The notes under the pieces are model-generated. The model had not been told where the DNA came from. It saw only the letters and a program-made list of their open reading frames with translations, and did no database searches. Positions 1 to 6,478 of a stretch of 20,570 bases of DNA are shown piece after piece (position 1 is the stretch's first letter; each line of letters starts with the position of its first letter). Source of the DNA: JAZDMK01 sp043800975 (GTDB lineage Bacteria; Bacteroidota; Bacteroidia; Bacteroidales; JAHJDW01); the NCBI GenBank assembly GCA_043800975.1, contig JAZDMK010000191.1:1-20570 (forward strand), written 5' to 3'. The position numbers were made by a program, and so were the translations under genes.

Positions 1-1727
1 GCTTTCAGCTTTCCTTTATCAATCAATTCTTTCAGCAGTTGCGTAGAATGTACCACTTCAAAGTTTCCATCCAGATCGGGATATTCGTTTTTAAAAGTAT
101 TGTATGCATGCGGATCGCAGGTAAGAATTTTTTTCACGCCGTAGTTCTTCAACATATCAATAATCATCAGCGATTGCATCTGATACAGCATTTCATTCCC
201 GGCACGTCGTGCAGCATCGGCGGTAGAAATTTCTTCGGTTCCTAACACAGCAAAGTTTACGCCTGCCTGTGTAAGAATACGCGCAAACGATTTGGACACT
301 TTTTTATAACGATCATCATACGCGCCGGCACTGCCTACCCACCAAAGATATTCGGGCGTTTTGTTCTGTGCAAACAACTCGCTTAGTAGAGGAATTTTTA
401 ATGCTTTGGTTTCACCATTCACATTAATATTTAAATCATCTGTCCAGAGCATACGGTCCTGCTGTGAGTATTGCCAGGGTGCTCCGTTGTTTTCGATGTT
501 TGAAAAAACACTTTTCAGTCCGCCGGGAGCAGAGCCTTCTTCCATCACGAGATATCTTCTCATATCCACAATAAGCGACGGATGATTAATATTGACAGGG
601 CATTCCTGTGCGCAGGCATTGCAGGTTGTGCAAGCCCACAATTCTTCTTCACTGATATAATCGCGAATAAAAAATTTATTGTCGGAGAATTCTTTTCCAT
701 TTTTCACCATGCCCGGACCTTTCTCTTTCATGCGTGCACGCAGGTCGATAAAGATTTTGCGTGGTGATAATTTTTTCCCGGTTGTATTGGCCGGACATAC
801 AGAAGTGCATCTTCCGCATTCGGTGCAGGTGAGAGAATCGAGATAATTTTTCCAGGTAACATCTTCCGCATCCTTAACACCAAAACGTTCGGGAGCAGCT
901 GCGTTTTCAGGTGCTGCAGCAAAAGCCTGCTGGGGATCCATCATGATTTTTACTTCGCGTGTAACATTTTCCATGTTATACAATTTACCCAAAGGCTCAA
1001 GTCTGGAAAGGAAAACATTGGGCACCGACATGAATACATGAAAGTGTTTTGAATAGGGAAGGTAGTTGGCAAAAATGAAAATTAATAAAATGTGTGACCA
1101 CCAGCAGATTTTGAGATAGTCGAACATCTCAATACTGACGGGCATTGCAAAGAAGCTATACAGCAATTCTGTTGCAGGGTAATATCCGACAACTTCTCCC
1201 GGTTGTTCAATGGCATAATAAAAATAATTCATGCCGATCAAAGAAACCATCAGTAATAAAATCATGGTGAGAGAGAAGTTTGCATCACGGTGTGACTTGT
1301 GTTGCATTTCAATTCCGTAAAAGCGTTTCACATGCAGGAAAATTCTTCGGATTAAAAAAAGAAGAATTGAAATGAGAACCAGATATGCGAAAATATCCAC
1401 AGAAGCCATTAAGATGTCATAGAAAATTCCCAGAAAGGCCAGCGATTTATCCAGGCCAAAAACTCCGTCAATTACCATTTCTATACTGCCGAGAACGATA
1501 AAGCAAAATCCCCAGAACACCAGCGCATGCATAAAACCAAGCAGGGGCCATCGAAAAATTTTCGTTTGACCAATGGCTACCCCCAGCATCATTAAAATAC
1601 GTTTACCCCATTGACCGATATGGAATTTTTTCGTCAGTTTAAAAAATCGGAAAAGACGAAATGAAGTAAAAGAAAAAACTGCAAATGTGAGAAGCAGTGA
1701 AATGATGAAAAGGATTTGTTCAGTCAT
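1..1727 (-). CDS. Membrane-anchored Fe-S oxidoreductase, heterodisulfide-reductase-like (3' end off window)
   Basis: The reading frame opens with ATG at 1727 and stays open to the left edge (about 575 codons), so the C-terminus is missing. Residues 1 to about 275 are hydrophobic, with several membrane helices resembling the nitrate-reductase-gamma/HdrE cytochrome b type. Two ferredoxin-like [4Fe-4S] motifs follow: Cys301, 304, 307, 311 and Cys366, 369, 372, 376. From about residue 455 there is a cysteine-rich (CCG/DUF224-like) region ending in a HSTQLLKELI motif. Such proteins pass electrons between the quinone pool and soluble partners, often ETF or acyl-CoA dehydrogenase systems; the partner here is unknown. 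The usual CCG cysteines are replaced by Ser466, Ser501, Asp538 and Ala541 (see findings). A TAnnTTTG box lies at 1769-1776. The family call is fairly sure; the substrate is not known. Confidence 0.85.
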   Translation of the reverse strand, partial: MTEQILFIISLLLTFAVFSFTSFRLFRFFKLTKKFHIGQWGKRILMMLGVAIGQTKIFRWPLLGFMHALVFWGFCFIVLGSIEMVIDGVFGLDKSLAFLGIFYDILMASVDIFAYLVLISILLFLIRRIFLHVKRFYGIEMQHKSHRDANFSLTMILLLMVSLIGMNYFYYAIEQPGEVVGYYPATELLYSFFAMPVSIEMFDYLKICWWSHILLIFIFANYLPYSKHFHVFMSVPNVFLSRLEPLGKLYNMENVTREVKIMMDPQQAFAAAPENAAAPERFGVKDAEDVTWKNYLDSLTCTECGRCTSVCPANTTGKKLSPRKIFIDLRARMKEKGPGMVKNGKEFSDNKFFIRDYISEEELWACTTCNACAQECPVNINHPSLIVDMRRYLVMEEGSAPGGLKSVFSNIENNGAPWQYSQQDRMLWTDDLNINVNGETKALKIPLLSELFAQNKTPEYLWWVGSAGAYDDRYKKVSKSFARILTQAGVNFAVLGTEEISTADAARRAGNEMLYQMQSLMIIDMLKNYGVKKILTCDPHAYNTFKNEYPDLDGNFEVVHSTQLLKELIDKGKLK

Positions 1728-1768
1728 AACAGAGTTTTTTAACTGTTAGTATAATAACATTGAAGATT

Positions 1769-1776
1769 CAAATTTA
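1769..1776 (-). promoter_or_regulatory. Bacteroidota -7 box for the Fe-S oxidoreductase
   Basis: TAAATTTG on the minus strand matches the phylum's TAnnTTTG -7 consensus. It lies about 40 bases upstream of the ATG at 1727. A T-rich stretch sits near the expected -33 position. The start site is inferred, not measured. Confidence 0.5.
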
Positions 1777-1795
1777 GTAAAAGAATCAAATGTTT

Positions 1796-1834
1796 AAAAA
1801 AAAATTAGGGCGTACTTAATTTAATACGCCCTAA
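1796..1834 (-). terminator. Intrinsic terminator after trpB2
   Basis: A perfect 10-bp stem (TTAGGGCGTA with TACGCCCTAA, arms 1805-1814 and 1825-1834) has a 10-base loop. On the minus strand it is followed by a run of nine T (1796-1804). It begins 7 bases past the trpB2 stop, so it should end that transcript before the Fe-S gene, which has its own promoter box. Confidence 0.85.
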
Positions 1835-1841
1835 TAATTTA

Positions 1842-3221
1842 TCAGACTTCCGAAAAAACAGAAGGAGCGTGGGTTATCTGCAAGCATTTTTTTAATTGAT
1901 TATCATCAAAACTGAAATTTATCAGTTTATTTTCAAAGAATTGCTCATAAGAAGCCATGTCGAAATATCCATGTCCACTCAGATTAAATAAAATACAGGG
2001 TGAATTGCCTTCTTCCTTTGCCAAGCGAGCGCGCTGCAATGCGTATGCAATTGCATGCGTGGATTCAGGTGCGGGAAGAATACCTTCGGTTTGTGCAAAC
2101 AAGATTCCTGCTTCAAAGCATTCTAATTGATGAATAGATTCTGCCTGGATATGCTTCTCATTTAGTAATGCGCTGACCAAAGGTGCAGCTCCATGATAGC
2201 GCAAACCACCTGCATGTATTCCCGGTGGAATGAAATCATGTCCCAGCGTATGCATCGGAAGCAAGGGGGTCATTCCAGCCACATCACCAAAATCATAACG
2301 GAACAAACCTTTGGTTAGTTTAGGACAGGAAGCGGGTTCCACAGCAACAAACTCAGTTTTTCGATTTTCATAAAAACATTTTTGCAAAAATGGAAAGCTG
2401 ATACCGGCGAAATTTGAACCACCGCCAAAACATCCGATTACTACATCCGGATAATCATTTGTTTTTTTGAATTGCTCGACAGCTTCTAAGCCAATGATGG
2501 TTTGATGAAGCAATACATGATTCAACACACTTCCTAATGCATATTTTGCGGTCGGATCATTTGCTGCAATTTCCATTGCCTCGCTGATTGCGATTCCCAG
2601 ACTACCCGAGCAACTCGGATCTTCGGCAAGAATATTTTTTCCCGCCTGTGTGAGACTGCTGGGAGATTCATGAACATTGGCTTCCCACAATTTCATCAGC
2701 ATTTTTCGATAGGGTTTTTGCAGGTAACTTATGCTTACCATAAACACTTCCAGAGAAATTCCAAAGTGTTTGCATGCAAAAGCCAGTGCGCTTCCCCACT
2801 GTCCGGCGCCGGTTTCTGTCACCAGTTTTTTGACACCTTCCCTTTTGTTGTAATACGCCTGTGCAATGGCTGTGTTGGTTTTGTGAGAACCGGACGGGCT
2901 GACACCTTCGTATTTGTAATAAATTTTCGCGGGTGTGTCAAGCAGCTTCTCCAGGTTTCGTGCACGAAACAGGGGTGATGGTCGAAACATGGAATACAAA
3001 TCCAGCACTTCTTCCGGAATGTGAATCCAGCGCTGTGATGATGTTTCCTGTTCAATTAGCAATTCGGGAAAAATGGCGCTCATGTCATTTGGATTGAGCG
3101 GTTGCATTGTTCCCGGGTGCAGAGGCGGAAGCATTTTCCCTTGCAGGTCGGCGGCGATATTATACCACCGCGTCGGCATTTCATGCCGTTGCAGCACGAT
3201 GCTGCGTTCGTTGTTTTTCAT
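1842..3221 (-). CDS. trpB: TrpB2-type tryptophan synthase beta chain
   Basis: 459 residues. This PLP enzyme joins indole and L-serine to give L-tryptophan. The fold-type II signatures are intact: GSHKTNTA with the Schiff-base Lys114, ETGAGQWGSA (136-145) with the likely catalytic Glu136, and the phosphate-binding CFGGGSN loop (264-270). The length and the N-terminal MPTRWYNIAADL segment fit the longer TrpB2 subgroup rather than the roughly 400-residue TrpB1 that pairs with TrpA. No trpA or other trp gene is adjacent, so it probably acts alone, for example in indole salvage. Stand-alone TrpB2 is sometimes given other roles, but the upstream Trp-codon leader and terminator (3245-3384) argue that expression answers to tryptophan. 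The start at 3221 follows the attenuator T-tract by 23 bases. A perfect terminator hairpin follows the stop. Confidence 0.93.
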   Translation of the reverse strand: MKNNERSIVLQRHEMPTRWYNIAADLQGKMLPPLHPGTMQPLNPNDMSAIFPELLIEQETSSQRWIHIPEEVLDLYSMFRPSPLFRARNLEKLLDTPAKIYYKYEGVSPSGSHKTNTAIAQAYYNKREGVKKLVTETGAGQWGSALAFACKHFGISLEVFMVSISYLQKPYRKMLMKLWEANVHESPSSLTQAGKNILAEDPSCSGSLGIAISEAMEIAANDPTAKYALGSVLNHVLLHQTIIGLEAVEQFKKTNDYPDVVIGCFGGGSNFAGISFPFLQKCFYENRKTEFVAVEPASCPKLTKGLFRYDFGDVAGMTPLLPMHTLGHDFIPPGIHAGGLRYHGAAPLVSALLNEKHIQAESIHQLECFEAGILFAQTEGILPAPESTHAIAYALQRARLAKEEGNSPCILFNLSGHGYFDMASYEQFFENKLINFSFDDNQLKKCLQITHAPSVFSEV

Positions 3222-3244
3222 AAAAAATTAAAATTAGGTGAAAC

Positions 3245-3274
3245 AAAAAAAGGGCACACCGTAACGATGTGCCC
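3245..3274 (-). terminator. Attenuator terminator in the trpB2 leader
   Basis: Read on the minus strand, GGGCACA (3268-3274) pairs with TGTGCCC (3252-3258) around a 9-base loop and is followed by seven T (3245-3251). The hairpin lies between the leader peptide stop (3301) and the trpB2 start (3221), so it ends transcription before the structural gene. The 5' arm and loop (3259-3274) can instead pair with 3309-3323, which makes the hairpin conditional. Confidence 0.85.
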
Positions 3275-3323
3275 CAAAGAGGTAAATAGAAATTATAAAA
3301 TTATACCCGGGCGGACGATACGG
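3259..3323 (-). promoter_or_regulatory. Antiterminator of the trpB2 attenuator
   Basis: On the minus strand, CCGTATCGTCCGCCC (3309-3323) can pair with GGGCACATCGTTACGG (3259-3274) through CCGTA/TACGG, CG/CG and GCCC/GGGC, about 11 pairs with small internal loops. This helix and the terminator (3252-3274) share 3268-3274, so they exclude each other. GGTGG at the tandem Trp codons can pair with CCGCC in 3310-3314, giving a plausible 1:2 helix. The pairings were made by eye without energy calculation. Confidence 0.65.
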
Positions 3324-3384
3324 AGTGCTTGATCCATCGGCGCCACCAAAGATTTGTGGAAAGGGTATGTAATGTTGTTTTCAT
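3301..3384 (-). CDS. Trp leader peptide (27 aa) of the trpB2 attenuator
   Basis: A short frame of ATG plus 26 codons and TAA lies between the promoter box (3398-3405) and the attenuator hairpin. It contains Trp13, Trp14 and Trp17 in the context NLWWRRWIKH, whereas tryptophan is normally the rarest residue. In the classical model, scarcity of charged Trp-tRNA stalls the ribosome at 3334-3348. This frees the segment just downstream (3309-3323) to pair with the 5' half of the terminator and lets RNA polymerase read into trpB2. With ample tryptophan the ribosome reaches the stop codon and the terminator forms. The peptide itself probably has no other function. The evidence is position, Trp codons and RNA pairing, not homology. 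Confidence 0.82.
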   Translation of the reverse strand: MKTTLHTLSTNLWWRRWIKHSVSSARV

Positions 3385-3397
3385 TTGGAATTGGATG

Positions 3398-3405
3398 CAA
3401 AGATA
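3398..3405 (-). promoter_or_regulatory. -7 box for the trp leader/trpB2 transcript
   Basis: TATCTTTG on the minus strand matches TAnnTTTG. A TTG (-33 element) lies 17 bases upstream, at 3423-3425, a spacing seen in Bacteroidota promoters. Transcription would start near 3391-3393, just ahead of the leader peptide ATG at 3384. Confidence 0.7.
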
Positions 3406-3430
3406 GAAAAATTTATTATCGCCAACTTTT

Positions 3431-3438
3431 TATCTTTG
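3431..3438 (+). promoter_or_regulatory. -7 box for the transposase gene
   Basis: TATCTTTG on the plus strand lies 8 bases before the chosen ATG at 3447. The mRNA would be nearly leaderless. No good -33 TTG is placed upstream. With 3398-3405 it forms a back-to-back pair of identical boxes. Confidence 0.4.
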
Positions 3439-3446
3439 TATTTGAA

Positions 3447-4139
3447 ATGGAATTTCAGGAAGGACATATTTATCATATCTACAATCAGGGGAACAACAAA
3501 CAAAAAGTTTTTTTCGCTGAGGCGAATTATTTGTTTTTCATCAACAAAATAAAACTTCATGTTTTACCTTATTCTGATATTCTCGCCTGGTGCCTGATGC
3601 CAAACCATTTTCACCTTATGGTCTTTGTGAACAGTGTCGGGGTGACTGCCAACAGCGTGAGCCATGCGCGCAGTCAGACAGATAGTCGTAGCACGACTCA
3701 AAGTCGTACTAAGGTTCGTTCAATAAATGATTCTATCGGAATTATGCTTAGATCCTATACTCGGGCAATCAATAAACAAGAAAAACGATCGGGTTGTCTA
3801 TTTAGACCTTTAACCAAAGCAATTTGTTTAACAGAACAAAATGGAATAACTGCATCTTGGTATTCAGATATGGGAATAACCAAAATTATTACTTCTGAAA
3901 AAAATTATTTACAATCATGCTTTGACTATATCCATCAAAATCCGGTTAAAGCAGGTCTTGTATCAAAATCTTCCAATTGGCCATATTCTTCATATAACGA
4001 ATTTTATGGCACTCATGGCTTCACAAAAGTTGAAGCCATGAGTAATTCTCATATTGAAGGCTTCAACTCAAGTGAAGCCTTCAATACCACCGCACTTTTG
4101 ATTTGTAAAAACAGAGCTGAAGAATATGGACTTAAATAA
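3447..4139 (+). CDS. IS200/REP-associated-type (Y1) transposase
   Basis: 230 residues from the ATG at 3447. This start is chosen because the typical family N-terminus (MEFQEGHIYHIYNQGNNKQ) begins there and a -7 box precedes it; an in-frame ATG at 3354 would overlap the trp leader. The HUH motif is visible in LMPNHFHLMV, and the conserved MLRSYTRAINKQEKRSGCLF helix carries a candidate catalytic Tyr. HQNPVKAGLV is typical of Bacteroidota members. These enzymes nick single-stranded DNA at palindromes. The coding sequence carries three palindromes: one between the HUH motif and the Tyr helix, and two in the C-terminal tail. The last 14 bases overlap the radical SAM gene. Whether the enzyme is active is unknown. 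Confidence 0.82.
   Translation: MEFQEGHIYHIYNQGNNKQKVFFAEANYLFFINKIKLHVLPYSDILAWCLMPNHFHLMVFVNSVGVTANSVSHARSQTDSRSTTQSRTKVRSINDSIGIMLRSYTRAINKQEKRSGCLFRPLTKAICLTEQNGITASWYSDMGITKIITSEKNYLQSCFDYIHQNPVKAGLVSKSSNWPYSSYNEFYGTHGFTKVEAMSNSHIEGFNSSEAFNTTALLICKNRAEEYGLK
3689..3711. repeat. REP-like palindrome inside the transposase gene
   Basis: TAGCACGACT and AGTCGTACTA form a 10-bp inverted repeat with one mismatch and a 3-base loop. The core GCACGACTCAAAGTCG (3691-3706) recurs with one difference at 12506-12521. It sits in the stretch separating the HUH motif from the Tyr helix and is read in frame. Confidence 0.7.
4012..4082. repeat. Two related hairpins in the transposase 3' end
   Basis: CATGGCTTCA/TGAAGCCATG (from about 4014) and GAAGGCTTCA/TGAAGCCTTC (from about 4057) are each perfect 10-bp inverted repeats with a 7-base loop, about 43 bases apart. 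Both share the GGCTTCA/TGAAGCC core, so they look like two copies of one element. They encode the low-complexity tail around THGFTKVEAM and IEGFNSSEAF. Confidence 0.75.
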
Positions 4140-5010
4140 TTGCACAATCTGTCCGCACGAGTGCGGAGTAGATCGCACAGTTAAAAAAGGAGTGTGCGGA
4201 GCTGATGAAAATGTAAGAGTTAATATTCACCAGCTGCATCATTGGGAAGAACCCGTCATCAGCGGAACGCAGGGAAGCGGTACGATTTTCTTTTCACATT
4301 GTAATTTAAAATGTGTTTTCTGTCAGAATTTTGAAATCAGTCAGCAGGGCCATGGGCAGCATGTTTCCGTTGATCGTCTTGCTGAAATGATGATTGAACT
4401 ACAGGAAAAAAATGCACATAATATTAATCTGGTTTCTCCAACACAATACACATTGCAAATTAGCAAAGCATTGATATTGGCAAAAGACCAGGGCTTGACT
4501 ATCCCGGTTGTGTGGAATTCGAATGCTTATGAATCTGCTGAAACATTAAAGAAAATTGAAGGATTGATAGATATTTATCTTCCCGATTTTAAATACTGGG
4601 ACGATGAACATGCAAAGAAATATTCCGGCATTTCAGATTATTCATCATATGCAAAGTCAGCAATTCTTGAGATGTATAGACAAGTCGGGCATTTAAAAAT
4701 TCATGAGGAAATTGCTTTTCGTGGAATCATGATTAGGCTGCTTGTGCTCCCAGAAAATATTAGCGGTTTAAAAAATGTCCTTAGTTGGATTCATGAAAAT
4801 ATTGGTGAAAAAACATACCTCAGTTTGATGGGGCAGTATTATCCTACATTTAAAGCGTCTGAATTTCCAGAACTCTCACGTGGAATTACAACAGCTGAAT
4901 ATTCTGAAGCCGCACAAACTTTTGGTCTGTACGGCTTTCAGAACGGATTCATTCAGGAGGTTGGTTCCTCATCCATCTACACTCCCAACTTCAAGAATGA
5001 TTTTATTTAA
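4126..5010 (+). CDS. Radical SAM protein, PflX/COG1313 (PFL-activase-like)
   Basis: 294 residues. The radical SAM cluster motif is Cys59-x3-Cys63-x2-Cys66 in HCNLKCVFCQN. An N-terminal motif, Cys6, Cys9, Cys13 and Cys24, is characteristic of this subgroup and may bind metal. These proteins resemble pyruvate formate-lyase activating enzymes, but their substrate is generally unknown. No glycyl radical enzyme is seen in the window. The ATG at 4126 lies 14 bases inside the transposase 3' end, in another frame, so the two may share a transcript. The 3' end overlaps the convergent minus-strand gene by 4 bases, with no terminator between them. Confidence 0.85.
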   Translation: MDLNNCTICPHECGVDRTVKKGVCGADENVRVNIHQLHHWEEPVISGTQGSGTIFFSHCNLKCVFCQNFEISQQGHGQHVSVDRLAEMMIELQEKNAHNINLVSPTQYTLQISKALILAKDQGLTIPVVWNSNAYESAETLKKIEGLIDIYLPDFKYWDDEHAKKYSGISDYSSYAKSAILEMYRQVGHLKIHEEIAFRGIMIRLLVLPENISGLKNVLSWIHENIGEKTYLSLMGQYYPTFKASEFPELSRGITTAEYSEAAQTFGLYGFQNGFIQEVGSSSIYTPNFKNDFI

Positions 5011-6437
5011 TGCTTTAGCATAATTTTTTCATTATATATAAAACCGTCACAACTTACAGATAGAAGATACATTCCTGTATACAGAACTAAATCTTCCAGA
5101 GGATTAAATGAATAGAATTCACTATCTGTAATTATCTGCTTGTTGTAAATTATTTTTCCAGTCATTTCTGTTATGGTAACAGTTATGTTTTTCCCATTTG
5201 CTTTTTCAAGCTCAAGTTTGAATCCCTCCGTATTTGTTGGATTTGGATATACATTGGCAATAATTGATGAGCTGCTTTCAAAGTTTACAGTTACCAGATT
5301 GCTGGTAAACTCTGTTCCGTCGAAATCAGTTTCTCTCAGCCTGTAGTAAGACATTCCGGAGTATGGATTAAAATCAGTAAGAGAATAATTCAATAAAGAA
5401 TTACTGTTTCCTGTTGCTTTTACAATACCTACAGTTTCGAAATTATTTCCATCTTTTGTTTTTTCAATCGTGAAATAATCACTATTGGTTTCAGTTAATG
5501 TTGTCCATTTTACATCTACCTGTTCATTGTTTTTAGATGCCTGAAAATCGAACAGTGAAATTGGTAATGGATTTGTACTCCCTGATAATGCCCACGACGA
5601 AAAACTTCCAACTCCGGGAACTGTAGCCGCAAAAACTGTGTTGGTCTGTCCTGCCAAAGGGGCTTCCCAGGCTGATGCAACAGAATTCCATCGTTGCGCT
5701 TGTAAATCGACGATGATTCCCACCTCAGCAGCAGTAGCTGTGAATGTTAATGTACCAACACCATCAGGACCATCCTTATCTATTTCCCAAAATCGGTCAA
5801 CAACATTAGCACTATTGTCAGTTTCGTTAACATCCCAAAGGTTGGAAACGATTGTGGGTGATATCGGATACGGTGTGTTATTTACTCCTGTAGGGTAGGA
5901 TGCAACGGTAACATTGCCCATATCTCCTGATGTGCGTACTAAAGTAAAAGGAATATAATTCCCAACTATTGTCCCTAAAGGGAAAATAAAATTGCCGGAA
6001 CTTGTACCGATATTCCAAATAATTTTTGAACTTAAGTTGGTTTGTTCACTGATAATATAGCCGGTACTCCTTGTAATGGCTGAGGGTGCTGATCTCTGAA
6101 GTGTAATGGATTTTGAATTTAACATGAGAGGTCCCAATGTTAAAACAAGAGAATCAGATACGATCATATTTTTCTGCAGGGTCACACCATTGTTGTTGTT
6201 GATTATAACATTTCTGAACGTAGTAACAGAAGTTCCTGATATTGTCTGGCCAAGTGTTCCGTTAAATACAATTTCTTTTCCCTGATCATCCAGTGTTCCG
6301 TTGTTTACGAAATCACCTGTTATTGAAAGATTAGAAGAAGGATGGATTGTAATGTTTCCAAAGTTGGTCATCTGTCCCTGTGCCTGGAAAACCAGAACTG
6401 TCAAGGCGAGTAGCAGTGTTGTAGTTATTGTTTTCAT
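5007..6437 (-). CDS. Secreted protein with T9SS type A sorting domain
   Basis: 476 residues from the ATG at 6437, chosen because it begins a clear signal peptide (MKTITTTLLLALTVLVFQAQGQ); an in-frame ATG at 6500 would overlap the previous gene. The N-terminal half is beta-rich with Asn/Thr repeats (NITIHPSSNLSITGDFVNNG), as in bacterial surface beta-solenoids. A fibronectin-like stretch near residues 300-385 includes VKWTTLTETNSDYFTIEK and YYRLRETDFDGTE. The C-terminus (from about 395) begins with VYPNPTNTEG and fits the type IX sorting domain, which directs outer-membrane export and cleavage or attachment. No catalytic motif was recognised. It lies 41 bases after the 6479-8263 gene and is probably co-transcribed with it. 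Confidence 0.85.
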   Translation of the reverse strand: MKTITTTLLLALTVLVFQAQGQMTNFGNITIHPSSNLSITGDFVNNGTLDDQGKEIVFNGTLGQTISGTSVTTFRNVIINNNNGVTLQKNMIVSDSLVLTLGPLMLNSKSITLQRSAPSAITRSTGYIISEQTNLSSKIIWNIGTSSGNFIFPLGTIVGNYIPFTLVRTSGDMGNVTVASYPTGVNNTPYPISPTIVSNLWDVNETDNSANVVDRFWEIDKDGPDGVGTLTFTATAAEVGIIVDLQAQRWNSVASAWEAPLAGQTNTVFAATVPGVGSFSSWALSGSTNPLPISLFDFQASKNNEQVDVKWTTLTETNSDYFTIEKTKDGNNFETVGIVKATGNSNSLLNYSLTDFNPYSGMSYYRLRETDFDGTEFTSNLVTVNFESSSSIIANVYPNPTNTEGFKLELEKANGKNITVTITEMTGKIIYNKQIITDSEFYSFNPLEDLVLYTGMYLLSVSCDGFIYNEKIMLKH

Positions 6438-6478
6438 AACGCAGCTTTTTAGTTGATTAGTATTTCTGGATATGAATA

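Noticed and set aside
3354..3446. Upstream ATG at 3354 as the transposase start
   Set aside because: It would add 31 residues unlike the family, overlap the trp leader and lie upstream of the -7 box at 3431-3438.
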